Shown here: positions 20,997 to 29,655 of the stretch, in pieces
Layout: the number at the start of each line of letters is the position of its first letter
Numbering within the stretch: position 1 is the first letter of the stretch
NCBI GenBank assembly: GCA_002179805.1
Contig: NAVB01001444.1
Span: forward strand, 1-41,509
Length of the DNA stretch: 41,509 bases
Direction of reading: 5' to 3'
Origin: Acanthamoeba lenticulata
Taxonomy: Eukaryota; Discosea; Longamoebia; Acanthamoebidae
Notes under the pieces: model-generated
Told to the model about the DNA's origin: nothing
The model's input: only the letters and a program-made list of their open reading frames with translations
The model's database searches: none
Program-made: the position numbers and the translations under genes

Positions 20997-21690
20997 CTAC
21001 TGCGTGTGGTGGAGGAAACTTTCCACGGCGCTGCAAAATTCGTTGGGCTTGGCAAAGTGCACCCAGTGGTCCGCGTCCTGTGTGACAGACCCGCACATAA
21101 CAGACACATACTTGAGCGATTCACACACCGTGACCTCAACATATGCTGGCAAGGCCACGTACGGGGATCATCTCGATCTTGGCGTTGGGGAAGAAGGTCC
21201 GAATCCGGTCGTGGTACTCGGGCGTGATGAAGGGGCTCTTGCCGCCGCCCACAAACAGTGTGGGCTTCGTGTACTGCAGCCCCTCTGCGGCTGGCGGCGG
21301 CAGCGAGAGGAATTCATCGTCAGCTTCTTCAGCCCCGAGCATGAGCGTTTGTCAAGTAGTCGAGCGCGTACCAGCGTCCCACGAGCGGATGGACTTGATG
21401 GAGTTCTTGAGGGCCTCGAGGTTGAGGCGCCACCGCCAGCTCTTGTCGGCTTCGTGCACGAGGTTCGAGATCAGGAACGCCCGCAGGAGCGGCTCCTGGA
21501 TGGTGCGGGCCAGGACCTTGTCAACGTCGCTGCGGCTGCGGATGGTGGAGAGGTCGATCGACTGCATGAGCTCGATGTAGTCGGTGTTCTTGTCCACGGC
21601 CGGGTAGGTGACCGGGGCAAAGTCGACCACCACCAGCCGGTCGATCACCTCTGGGTAGTGCAGCGCCATGCGCATGGCCAAGTTGCCGCC
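20997..21690 (-). pseudogene. ABHD11-like alpha/beta hydrolase, 5' exons missing
   Basis: Three minus-strand exons with correct GT-AG joints: 21372-21690, 21163-21326, 20997-21077 (188 codons including stop). The protein starts GGNLAMRMALHYPEV, right after where the nucleophile motif GHSxG should be, and continues RLVVVDFAPVTYP, TLFVGGGKSPFI and HWVHF (catalytic His). This matches the C-terminal two-thirds of ABHD11-type hydrolases. The 3' splice site CCCCAG before the first exon survives, but no upstream exon with the Ser nucleophile follows; instead a plus-strand intronless ORF begins about 35 bp away. The gene therefore appears truncated. Confidence 0.75.
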
Positions 21691-21727
21691 CTGGGGCCAC
21701 AGCACAACAACATCAACGTCAACAACT

Positions 21728-22534
21728 ATGAAGCCAATGATGAAGATGATGATGATTGAGACGATGAAGGTGAAGCGGTTGGCCTACGTCTACGGCATGC
21801 ACGGCCACTACTACGAACTGATCATCCAGAGGGGCTACAGTCGTCGCAGCCTGAGATTCGTCTGGATCCAACCTGGCACGTCGCACTCGGATGGCGTAAT
21901 GCGTACCCTGTCCTTTGCCGGATCGCCCAAGCCCCACCTCAAGCTCGACATCCACGAGGGCACCATCCACGTCAAGGCCAAACCATACATCGACAACGAC
22001 ACGCGCTGGCGATTCTACCGACCCAGCTTCCCGGCCTTGCCCTCGAAATCGCGAACACCGATCCCATGTCAGCCATCACAGAGACCCAACATACAGATCA
22101 TAGTGAGGCGTGCCCCAATCGCCCTTACCGTGGCCTGTGAGTATGGTATGCAGATGGGCGAACCGGATCGCGTGATCGACATGCTGGCATCGAGCTTCCT
22201 CGTGCTCAAGAACAAGCCATGCAGCAGACTCGTGAGGTTGGTGGCCAGCAACGCAGCGACCTACAATGCGCTGCTGCCTTGGATCAAGAAGCGTCTGCTC
22301 GACATTGCCCGTGTGACGTGCCGGCGAGCATCTAAAAGCCGCAGATACGATCCCGAATCGACCGATGCGCCCCTTTGGATGGTGCCCGAGTGGCGCCGGC
22401 AGGGGGTCTTTGCCGAGCTGCGTGAGGTCGTGATGGAAGAGGACGACGACAAGGACATACTGCTGCTACGCCACAAACACAATCGCGAGATTTTGATGAA
22501 GATTGTTGTTATTCTCAAGACAAAGACTACATAA
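21728..22534 (+). CDS. Virus-like intronless ORF of unknown function
   Basis: ATG 21728 (other in-frame ATGs follow at 21737, 21740 and 21746-21764), 268 residues, TAA stop. Intronless, with composition like the 24-41 kb block. Features: YGMHGHYYELIIQRGYSRRS, RFVWIQPG, a helical segment MGEPDRVIDMLASSFLVLKNK, and an acidic EEDDDKD stretch before a basic, hydrophobic end. No family recognised. It sits between the truncated ABHD11-like gene and the truncated C1q-like fragment, which suggests it arrived in a small insertion. Confidence 0.6.
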   Translation: MKPMMKMMMIETMKVKRLAYVYGMHGHYYELIIQRGYSRRSLRFVWIQPGTSHSDGVMRTLSFAGSPKPHLKLDIHEGTIHVKAKPYIDNDTRWRFYRPSFPALPSKSRTPIPCQPSQRPNIQIIVRRAPIALTVACEYGMQMGEPDRVIDMLASSFLVLKNKPCSRLVRLVASNAATYNALLPWIKKRLLDIARVTCRRASKSRRYDPESTDAPLWMVPEWRRQGVFAELREVVMEEDDDKDILLLRHKHNREILMKIVVILKTKTT

Positions 22535-22539
22535 ACGCA

Positions 22540-22841
22540 CCCGTGTAGCACCGGAAATGTTGAGCGGTGTGCCCAGGTAGACGTTGGGGGTGATCACATC
22601 GCCGGACGCCAGGTATACCTCGGCCGAGATAGAGTTCATCTCTCCGAGGGGAGAGATCCGTCGCGAGGATGCTGTTGTTGCTGCCTGCCACGATGTCGCC
22701 GTTGTGGACGAGGTAGATGCCCCAGTTGCCCGAGGAGGATCCACCTATGGCCGTCACGTTGAGGGTGAAACGGTAAAGTCCCGGTGAAGTGGATATCGGC
22801 ACCCGAGGTTGGCAAAGCTTGGGGTAAGCGTAGGACCACAC
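22540..22841 (-). pseudogene. C1q/TNF-like jelly-roll fragment with frameshift
   Basis: Minus strand: SPGLYRFTLNVTAIGGSSSG, GIYLVHNGDIVAGSNNS and ILATDLS in one frame, then ISAEVYLASGDVITPNVYLG and NISGAT in another. The pattern (GLYRFTLNV..., SAEVYLASGDV) matches the second half of a C1q-type globular domain. The frame changes near 22655, and the last strand is lost where the virus-like ORF ends at about 22535. Such domains mediate trimeric ligand binding outside the cell. Non-functional here. Confidence 0.6.
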
Positions 22842-23108
22842 CCAAGAGCACCCTCCTCCCGATACACCATCACGGATGACCTGGTGCTGCCTGATTGTGT
22901 TTCTGGCCTTCGATGTGGATGGCCAGGTCTTGGATCGACGTGGGTGCCAACGACTCGTCGCCCTTCAGGATCCATCAGCCGGGTGGTGGTGGTAAGCCGG
23001 AGGTGTATCATGCATGATTGTCTGAATTATCATAGGTGGAGAATTGGCCAGTAAATTTCCGATCGGAGAGCGTTGAACCAGCAACAAAAAATAACCGTGT
23101 TTATCCTA

Positions 23109-23813
23109 TCAAGGAATTTCGTGGTGCGTGTCAACGACAAACTGGTGGAGGAAGCCGTTCTCGCGGGCCTTGGCCTTCATGTTGTGGAAGATGAGGCGAG
23201 GTTTGGTGAGGGCGGCCTCGGCCCTAGCTGTGCGCCTCTCCTCGCGCTTGCGAAGCTTGCGGCGATGGTTGTGGAGCCACTGCTGGACGCTCTTGAGCGG
23301 CACGCCGAGCTCTTGCGAGAGACGCAGCTTGGCCACAACGTCAGGAAGCAGGCCAAGCGCAAACTTGGCCTCGAGCGTCGCGCGCTGGCTGTCGGTCAGG
23401 AGAGGCAAGGCTGTTGCAGCAGTAGAAGCCTTGGTTCGCTTGCTGCCGGCAACCGAGGTGTTGGTCGCTAGCTTCCTCTTGGCCGCGTTTGTTGACGGCG
23501 AGGAGGACAGCCCAATGCCAAAGGTGGTGACGCGGTTGTCTTCAGTGTCGACGTTCAGGATGAAGGAAAGCGAGGCCTTGGCTAGGCTGGCCGTGTCGGT
23601 GCTGGTGGCCAGACCAGGCGACGAGGGCTCTGAGTCATAGGAAGGAGAGGAAGGCGCTGAAGAGGTCGTCGTCTGCTGCGGCGTGTCCCAGTCGAAACCC
23701 TCGTGTAAAGGGGCTGCTGTGGTACTAAGCCTTGAAGCGGCGAAGAAGTTGTCAAGGATGTGGTCGTCGTTGGTCGAACTGCTGGAGGCGAGAAGGTCGG
23801 CAATAGAGATCAT
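23109..23813 (-). CDS. Homeodomain transcription factor
   Basis: ATG at 23813, 234 residues, intronless. The N-terminal half is Ser/Thr/Pro-rich and probably disordered; a basic AAKRKLA/GSKRTK segment could be a nuclear signal. The homeodomain lies at about residues 138-195: LTDSQRATLEAKFALG, RLSQELGVPLKSVQQWLHNH, RRKLRKREERR. Core Trp48 and Asn51 are kept, while position 52 is His instead of Arg and position 50 is also His, unusual for DNA contact. It is expected to bind DNA in the nucleus. Probably a host gene (composition, flanking DNA), though it lies beside the virus-like block. Confidence 0.8.
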   Translation of the reverse strand: MISIADLLASSSSTNDDHILDNFFAASRLSTTAAPLHEGFDWDTPQQTTTSSAPSSPSYDSEPSSPGLATSTDTASLAKASLSFILNVDTEDNRVTTFGIGLSSSPSTNAAKRKLATNTSVAGSKRTKASTAATALPLLTDSQRATLEAKFALGLLPDVVAKLRLSQELGVPLKSVQQWLHNHRRKLRKREERRTARAEAALTKPRLIFHNMKAKARENGFLHQFVVDTHHEIP

Positions 23814-24104
23814 CTAGATGGGGTTGGAGACTTGCAAAAGGTTGTGTCTGGCCGAGCTGCTGGCGTGGCGTTGAATGCCCTGCTTGGCTGGGGTCAGTTG
23901 TGTGTTGGGGTGCGCTCGTTTAGGAAGGCAGGGGCCCCTTCGCTCTCCCCTAACAATGGCTAGGCAACGTGCCTTTTCAACGAACGCTGTCAAAACACAT
24001 CATTAGGCTATTCACTAAGTACCTCGCCCACAAATCGGGATACACACCCACAAACAGCCCCTTTCACCAAACGTCAGGCTGCCGTGCGTGTATTTTTTTT
24101 TTTT

Positions 24105-24350
24105 TCAAGAGTGCCACTTTTTAAGGATGGTGTAGTCCAGGACACCATAGGCCGCGAGGAAAACGAGCGCATGTACCAACACCGACGTTGGTGTGACGAC
24201 GCCCGTGCGGAAGATTCTTTGTTCGAGACTGAGCGTACCCTGGGCGTTCTGGGCCAGCGGTGGGAGCGAGAGGATGAATCCCGGGATGAGGGCGATGAAG
24301 AGCACGACGGCGGTGATGACCGAGGGGGCGAGTGGGGGGAGTCCGAACAT
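24105..24350 (-). CDS. Small two-TM protein, DUF3339-like
   Basis: ATG at 24350, 81 residues. Two hydrophobic helices: PSVITAVVLFIALIPGFILS and SVLVHALVFLAAYGVL, linked by a loop ending TPTS. The pattern (VVLF..L.PG...P, TS...LVHA..F) resembles plant DUF3339 proteins and small membrane proteins I associate with large DNA viruses (family assignment is inference). Function unknown. This is the first gene of the right-hand virus-like block, followed on the plus side by the kinase gene. Confidence 0.6.
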   Translation of the reverse strand: MFGLPPLAPSVITAVVLFIALIPGFILSLPPLAQNAQGTLSLEQRIFRTGVVTPTSVLVHALVFLAAYGVLDYTILKKWHS

Positions 24351-24376
24351 GATTGTTGTCGATCCATATATATATT

Positions 24377-25360
24377 TTACGATGGGGCATCCCCACAGAC
24401 ACGCGAAAACTCGGGACATTCGCGATCCTTGCGCCACCGATCCTTTACCCACGAATGTGCCAACACGTCGTCCATGCTCTGATAACGTGATTCAGGATCG
24501 ATGACCACCATCCGTTCCAGCAGTTGCCTCAGCTCCTTGTCCTTGACCGTCTTGACGGATCGCTCGATCTCTGCGTGATCGTCGGGCAGAAAGCCTTGGT
24601 TGAGGACAAAGAGGATGAGGCAGCCGAGCGACCACACATCGACGCGGGGTCGGAGATTCCCGGCCGCCTGTCCGTCCAGTTCGGGTGCCGTCAGTGGAAA
24701 CGTGCCACCCCAATGACTCCTGGAGCGACCCATCCGCTCCACAATGCAGGACAGCCCGAAATCACACAGCGCCACGGATCCGCCGTTGTCGACGAGCACG
24801 TTCTCGGGCTTGAGGTCGACGTGGAGGACCCCGTTGTCGTGCATGTGTCGGAGAGCGGTCGCGCACTGGAACGCCAGGGCCGAGGCATCCTCGTTGGACC
24901 AGCGCCTGCCGGCCTTCCGGGCTTGCTTGGTGATGTCAAACACATCGCCCAACCGTGCCATGGGCATGACGATGGCGTAAAAGTGGGGCGATGTGCCGTA
25001 CGCCAGGAGCGGTATCACGTTGGGGTGATCGTCCATTTCCAGCATGACCGCGATCTCGTGCGGAGGATCCTCGGAGCCCTCGTCCCAGACCAGCTTGAAT
25101 ATGCACATGGGATTCATGACGTTGGCATAGACGTGGAAGGCCTGGTATACCCGGCCGTATCCGCCTTCGGCGATGTTGCGCAGCGCGTACTTTCGGCCAT
25201 CCCACAGGATCTCCTCAATGTCCTCTGGCAGATCGTTGATGTAGCCGCAGTGTTGTAGCACCAAGTAGGTCAGATGGGTGAGTTCCTCGGTGCATCCGTG
25301 GGCGGTGATCAGGCCGTCGTCTGCGTCAGGCGTCGAGAACTGTCGCGGTGATTCCTGCAT
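24377..25360 (-). CDS. Virus-like Ser/Thr protein kinase
   Basis: The first ATG is at 25360 (MQESPRQFSTP); 327 residues, TAA. Complete kinase core: glycine loop EGGYGRVY, Lys in MCIFKLVW, Glu helix HEIAVMLEMDDHPNV, catalytic loop LHVDLKPENVL, DFGLS, TAPEL, VDVWSLGCLILFVL, and RYQSMDDVLAHSWV of subdomain XI. The usual HRD is HVD, so activation-loop control through that Arg is lost, while the catalytic Asp and Lys remain. Probably active on Ser/Thr. Intronless, unlike the host kinase at the left end. Confidence 0.85.
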   Translation of the reverse strand: MQESPRQFSTPDADDGLITAHGCTEELTHLTYLVLQHCGYINDLPEDIEEILWDGRKYALRNIAEGGYGRVYQAFHVYANVMNPMCIFKLVWDEGSEDPPHEIAVMLEMDDHPNVIPLLAYGTSPHFYAIVMPMARLGDVFDITKQARKAGRRWSNEDASALAFQCATALRHMHDNGVLHVDLKPENVLVDNGGSVALCDFGLSCIVERMGRSRSHWGGTFPLTAPELDGQAAGNLRPRVDVWSLGCLILFVLNQGFLPDDHAEIERSVKTVKDKELRQLLERMVVIDPESRYQSMDDVLAHSWVKDRWRKDRECPEFSRVCGDAPS

Positions 25361-25530
25361 ATCGCGTGTGTACTCTGCCAACGATCTTAGATAGTCTCTT
25401 GGCGTACACGACGACCGTCACGGTATCGTCCCAACTGAGACACCAACCAGCCCCTGACTCGAGATCGCTCACCAAGTTCTTCAACTGCGTCTTGGATCCG
25501 CTGAAACGAACCGTGTTCATCGTCCTCAGA

Positions 25531-25872
25531 ATGTATCGACTCCCAAGACGTCGATATTTGCGCGTCGAAGCCTTCCAGAACAGCGTGGCCAAAGATATTG
25601 AGAGGATTGAGTTGCTACACGAAATCGTGCTTGTGCTACCACCAACCGTGTGGCGAGAATTTGCTTCGAGGCCAAAAGGGCGCGATCGGATGCTTACCGA
25701 GATCACCAACGTCCTACTCGTGCCCTTGGTGAAGCGACACATCCGACCTGGTGATCGCGTGCGACTGGACCTCGTCGCCGGGCACGGCACCACGCTCTCG
25801 TGGCGCAAGGAATCCGAACCAGAACCACGTAAGTCGTGGTCCATATTGTCGTTTTTCGCATGTCCCTGCTGA
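25531..25872 (+). CDS. Possible short protein, uncertain
   Basis: The plus-strand frame opens at 25348 without an ATG until 25531 (MYRLPRRRYLRVEAFQ), giving 113 residues to TGA at 25870-25872. The middle is protein-like (DIERIELLHEIVLVLPPTVW, RMLTEITNVLLVPLVKRHI). An overlapping minus-strand frame (25326-25844) is also open and cannot be excluded. The lack of an early ATG suggests a truncated or leader-exon gene. It diverges from the kinase gene. Confidence 0.4.
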   Translation: MYRLPRRRYLRVEAFQNSVAKDIERIELLHEIVLVLPPTVWREFASRPKGRDRMLTEITNVLLVPLVKRHIRPGDRVRLDLVAGHGTTLSWRKESEPEPRKSWSILSFFACPC

Positions 25873-25929
25873 AAATCTGCTACGCAAACCCCAACCGCAA
25901 AAAGCCGAGTGCATGCGGAGTAGAGAGCG

Positions 25930-27000
25930 ATGCTGTCCGTGAATCCCTACGTTCGCAAGTTACCAGATGGTGGGAGAGGCCGCCGTTCGGCCAAGGTGGA
26001 AAAGTACATCCGCAAACGCATACGGCTACAACTCGCCAAAGGCAAGACACCCGTCCTCCAACACCTACGCCAAAAAGCCAACATCAGCTACAAACTGGCC
26101 GCGCGTTGTCTCGAGGAGGAACTCACACGTTTTCACACCACGGCCACTTCCGCTCCACCACCACCTGAGGATGACCTAGTCGAACGTGCCCAACGGTTCT
26201 GGACGGAGAGGCGTCAACTGCTGACAGCAGGAGGCAACCATTTCCACGCCCTGGCAGCGGCTCAGGACGAGCGCGAGTTGGCCCTGCTGCTGGCAGGGAT
26301 AATGCCGGACCAAGATCCACGGACCCTCGAACGCGACCTCATTGGTCGAACTCCGCGCGAAGTTGCCAACTCGGCGGGTTTTACCGAAATGGCAAACGTG
26401 CTGGCCTCGCTGGAACCTGACGTGGTGATCACCGAGACCTGGGTCGAGGAGATGCAGCGCTTCGCCGGTTTTATCTACCAGTGTCCCATCCCGAGCGACA
26501 CGCGATGGACCCTCAAGACCCTACGGCTCAAGCATGAGGACAGACTCGCGTTCACATTCAAGCACGAAGACGGTCGGATAGTGCCCCTGCGACAAGGCCT
26601 CGAGTACATTGCCCAGGTGGCCGACGGCGTGCCATTGGTCGGCGTAAAGCCACCTCATCACGAGATCGCCTTTTTGGTGGCTTGGCTGCGTGAAGCACGT
26701 CGTTTTGTCTCTGAAAAGGGCGAGCACGTACTCAATGGTATAAATCCAGTCATCGCGCACCACTTCCGACACAACAACAGCAGAACATGTCGCTTGGCTC
26801 CCGAAGAAGCCCCATCGCGCGCTGCACCACGGCCAACGAGATCCGTGCCGCGAGACGCGAAGCTAGCCATTACCATTACTCGCAAACCGGGCGGCGGTGG
26901 ATGGTGGGCACAACACGTCGTCCCGAGCACCCGGGGGTCAGCGAGCTCATCCGCTTCGAGCGCGACGTCAGGGCCGCTGGATTCGTCCACCAGTGGCTGA
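25930..27000 (+). CDS. Intronless unknown protein, 3' end uncertain
   Basis: ATG 25930, open for 356 codons. Basic N-terminal region (GRGRRSAKVEKYIRKRIR), then ERAQRFWTERRQLL, a possible single ankyrin-like unit (RTPREVANSAGFTEMANVLASL), and a mixed alpha/beta part (TRWTLKTLRLKHEDRLAFTF). The sequence is convincing to about residue 280. The last 70 residues overlap the next gene in another frame and look like its shadow, so the original stop may have been lost by mutation, or the overlap may be real. No family recognised. Confidence 0.6.
   Translation: MLSVNPYVRKLPDGGRGRRSAKVEKYIRKRIRLQLAKGKTPVLQHLRQKANISYKLAARCLEEELTRFHTTATSAPPPPEDDLVERAQRFWTERRQLLTAGGNHFHALAAAQDERELALLLAGIMPDQDPRTLERDLIGRTPREVANSAGFTEMANVLASLEPDVVITETWVEEMQRFAGFIYQCPIPSDTRWTLKTLRLKHEDRLAFTFKHEDGRIVPLRQGLEYIAQVADGVPLVGVKPPHHEIAFLVAWLREARRFVSEKGEHVLNGINPVIAHHFRHNNSRTCRLAPEEAPSRAAPRPTRSVPRDAKLAITITRKPGGGGWWAQHVVPSTRGSASSSASSATSGPLDSSTSG
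26739..26745 (+). promoter_or_regulatory. TATA box for the gene at 26787
   Basis: TATAAAT, 42-48 nt before ATG 26787, lying inside the 3' part of the preceding reading frame. The spacing matches other TATA-like boxes in this block. Confidence 0.65.
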
Positions 27001-27218
27001 GGGATCACGCACCCATCGCACTCCACATCACCGGCACGCGTGAGGCCATCATCAGGCTCGAGACCGACCAACAACTGCGCAGCAAGTGTGTGTCGTTTGC
27101 CTCATGTGGGAGTGCCGGCCAAAAGGTCGTTATACGACTCGCCAACGAAAAGACGTTTAGCACGCTGCTCATCGATCTGCTGGCTCACCACAAGGGACTC
27201 ACAATCAAGCAAGAATAA
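26787..27218 (+). CDS. Intronless unknown protein
   Basis: ATG 26787, 143 residues, ending in GAATAAAA so that the stop sits in an AATAAA signal. N-terminus basic. The C-terminal two-thirds are well formed (GVSELIRFERDVRAAGFVHQ, HITGTREAIIRLETDQQL, KVVIRLANEKTFSTLLIDLL), with an alternating beta/alpha pattern. No family recognised. It overlaps the open frame of the previous gene by 214 bases but has its own TATA box. Confidence 0.6.
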   Translation: MSLGSRRSPIARCTTANEIRAARREASHYHYSQTGRRWMVGTTRRPEHPGVSELIRFERDVRAAGFVHQWLRDHAPIALHITGTREAIIRLETDQQLRSKCVSFASCGSAGQKVVIRLANEKTFSTLLIDLLAHHKGLTIKQE

Positions 27219-27225
27219 AATGTAT

Positions 27226-27975
27226 TTAATCGCTAGCCTTTTTGCGTCTCTGTCTCTTGGGTTTGGGTTGGCTCTTGAGCACACCCAGGTTCTCAAGAAA
27301 CTCGGTACGCCGTTTCTTGGCATCCACCTCACCGACACGCACCGAAGCACGCGTGCGCCCCTGGCAGTGGCGACACGGCTGGTTGTCGACAGGCAGCGAG
27401 CTGTAGGTGTTGGTGCGCACCAGGTCGGTCGCAGCCTTGCGGCACGACTCCATGTCGCAGACGAGGGCGGTCCGAGCATCCATCACCTCGGGGTAGCGTG
27501 TCTCCAAACGGCGACACTCTGTGCTCTCACATCGAAAGACCATGGTGCCGCAAATCAAACGAGGAGGCTGCGTGTGCTGTGCTGCGCAGAATCCGCCGGT
27601 GCACGTCCATGGTAGAATCTCGGTGTTGGTGTCGACGGCTGGCGGAGGCGCTGGCTCTGCGGTGAGTGGATCCTGGCCCGACAACCACGTATTGACCGCG
27701 GATTGTTGGTCGGGGGTGAGATCGTCGAACCCGCCGATACTCGAGGCGTCCTCTCCGATCGCTTGTGCCATCCACCCGGCACAGTTTTGCGAGAGGTGAC
27801 ACCAGAGGTAGCCAAAGTGATCCGACCCGGAACGGCCCGGAAAGTTGGCCAGCTCGCCGATCCTCAACTGCCCCTTGCCAATGTTGAGTTTGCAGGTGCG
27901 AGCACGGCAGATAGCACGCCCTGTTGGTGCTAACCCCACGGCATACTTGGGTTGCACCGCCGTTGTGTGTTCCAT
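27226..27975 (-). CDS. PARP-type zinc-finger protein
   Basis: ATG 27975, 249 residues, intronless. Residues about 9-68 match a zf-PARP nick-sensing finger: YAVGLAPTGRAICRARTC, IGKGQLRIGEL, and YLWCHLSQNCAGW. The finger ligand set would be Cys, Cys, His, Cys with unusual spacing CxxxxC. Later Cys pairs (CESTEC, CDMESC, CRHC) may form a second zinc site. The C-terminus is a strong nuclear-localisation-like tail (PKPKRQRRKK). There is no ADP-ribosyl transferase or ligase domain, so this is a stand-alone DNA-break-binding module, possibly acting on host DNA repair (inference). Confidence 0.7.
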   Translation of the reverse strand: MEHTTAVQPKYAVGLAPTGRAICRARTCKLNIGKGQLRIGELANFPGRSGSDHFGYLWCHLSQNCAGWMAQAIGEDASSIGGFDDLTPDQQSAVNTWLSGQDPLTAEPAPPPAVDTNTEILPWTCTGGFCAAQHTQPPRLICGTMVFRCESTECRRLETRYPEVMDARTALVCDMESCRKAATDLVRTNTYSSLPVDNQPCRHCQGRTRASVRVGEVDAKKRRTEFLENLGVLKSQPKPKRQRRKKASD

Positions 27976-28010
27976 TCTGCTGTTTGCTTGCCCAGCGAAA
28001 GCGCGAGTCT

Positions 28011-28019
28011 TTTATATAG
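28011..28019 (-). promoter_or_regulatory. TATA box of the PARP-finger gene
   Basis: On the minus strand CTATATAAA, 36-44 nt before ATG 27975. The best TATA match in the block. Confidence 0.7.
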
Positions 28020-28146
28020 GGTGGCCACTAAACAATTTCTCGCTTTCTTATTCGCTGTTGGCAGCGTGCGGGATGCGACGAGAGTACATTTGGAAACACC
28101 AAACCAAGATGCTCAAATGGGTTGACTGACTGACAGAACGGAACAA

Positions 28147-28458
28147 ATGGATTCGATCGTCAGAAGGATCGTGCAGCTCTCGGTGAGGGAAAAGGAGTAT
28201 GAGATGCTCAGATTCCTCGAGCGCCACCACTTTGAAGTAGCCCAGGGAGACAGCGAGCCGGACTGGACGTTTGAGTATGGCGGATTCGTGATGGGCTGTG
28301 ACGAAAGTCTCAACAAGTTCTACCTGCGTGACCACGACGGCAGCTGTTGGTTCGCAGCCGAACTCACGGGACGCACTACGGATCGCGTATCTGTTCACAA
28401 CCTCGGATACCACCTCATCGATTCTTGGCTCGGATTCTGTACGACACCAACTGAATAA
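28147..28458 (+). CDS. Small intronless protein, unknown
   Basis: ATG 28147, 103 residues, stop embedded in GAATAAAAA. The N-terminus is helical (MDSIVRRIVQLSVREKEYEM), followed by beta-rich sequence (WTFEYGGFVMGCDES, FYLRDHDGSCWFAAEL). No family recognised. It diverges from the PARP-finger gene over a 171-bp gap. Confidence 0.6.
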   Translation: MDSIVRRIVQLSVREKEYEMLRFLERHHFEVAQGDSEPDWTFEYGGFVMGCDESLNKFYLRDHDGSCWFAAELTGRTTDRVSVHNLGYHLIDSWLGFCTTPTE

Positions 28459-28646
28459 AAAGATGGTTTTATTAAGCATTTTTAAGGCGCGTGTGAATTC
28501 GGTCAGCGACTGTGGAAGAAGTTGATGTCGCCACGTGAAGCTTGGCAGAGTATCGGGTGATCCGCGATACTCGCGGCGCTTCATGATGGCCTCTCACCCA
28601 TTGCCAATAAAATGGTCGTATTTATGTTTGCCTTGGCCTGATGAAC

Positions 28647-29573
28647 TCACTCGCGCATTGAATCCGAGGCACGAAGAGGACACCAACGGAATTGGAGGAG
28701 CGGCGGCATCGTGGCACCGGTCTGCGTGTGACCGCGCGTCACGACCGTCACCGCAGGCCCGTTTCGCGTCTCACGCGCCCAATACAATGAGGCCCGATCG
28801 GCGCTTACGGTCAGCCCATGCCGCTGGCGCATGTGCCACACTACCGCCGTGGTGAACGCCGGCAAGTCCTCACAACGGATACAGGAGGAGATGTCCTTGA
28901 TGTTGTTTTCATCTTCGTGAGGGTCATAGTAGGCAATGTCGTGGAAGGTCAGCTTAATCTGAGGCGTCCTTGGCGATAACAGCGGAGGCGCCTTGGTGAA
29001 CGCGCTGATAAACACTCCCTGCGGCCAAACTGAAATCCAGGGTGTGGCAGGCACGTCGAGCGAAGGCTTCTCCTGCATGAGTGCGCTCAGCATCAGTTGC
29101 TCCAGGAAGCTGACCAACCTCTGGTGCGGCTTCAGAACAAGATCGTAGGCCAATTCCTGCCACACCAAAATGGTCGATCAGCGCCACGTGATCACCCAGC
29201 GGGGGCCAAAAAAGCAACTGTCTACCTGATTGTGGAGGGCGACGTTGGAGACAGCCAAATCGCGCGAGCGAGGCACCTCGATGCAGTAGAACTCAGCTTC
29301 CCGAAGCACAAGCCGCTCATCCATGCCTTGCGGCAACAGCCACTCGCCCGTGCGGAGGAAGTCAAGTAGAGGCTCGAAGTAGCGCCCGTTCCGGTCAACA
29401 AAGACCCACTTCTCACCACTGGGCAGGTGCGAGCGGTCGCTGAACAAGCGGGTGAAATAGTTGTCTTGTGTGCCGTTAGCCGTGAGGGTGCCCGCAGTGG
29501 TGACAAACTTGCGTCCGCCAATATTGAGGCGCACCACGTCACCTTGTGCCAGGACGGGCGTCCTCGCGTCCAT
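28647..29573 (-). pseudogene. KCTD/T1-type BTB protein interrupted by in-frame TGA
   Basis: From ATG 29573 the frame gives a potassium-channel-tetramerisation-type BTB domain at about residues 13-105 (VVRLNIGGRKFVTTAGTL, KWVFVDRNGRYFEPLLDFLR, EAEFYCIEV). A TGA at 29178-29180 interrupts it, but the same frame continues without further stops to 28647 (VWQELAYDLVLKPHQR, IKLTFHDIAYYDPHED), about 177 more residues. KCTD proteins are often substrate adaptors for cullin-3 ubiquitin ligases. Either a nonsense mutation truncates the protein after its BTB domain (131 residues) or the TGA is read through. Final stop TGA. Confidence 0.75.
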
Positions 29574-29636
29574 CTTCTGCACCGTGGGCGACTCGGCAAC
29601 AAGAGCTGCAAGACGTGCTTTGGTCGGTGGTTAAAT

Positions 29637-29655
29637 CCTGGATAAATCTAGGTTT
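29637..29655 (+). repeat. CCTGGATAAAT element, third copy
   Basis: CCTGGATAAATCTAGGTTT matches 10587-10605 at 17 of 19 positions. It lies 64 nt upstream of the KCTD-like start codon, in a 280-bp gap that otherwise holds no convincing gene. The core is nearly palindromic (CCTG...CAGG/TAGG). Confidence 0.55.

Noticed and set aside
25326..25844. 172-codon minus-strand ORF
   Set aside because: Overlaps the kinase gene start and a more protein-like plus-strand frame; not firmly excluded.
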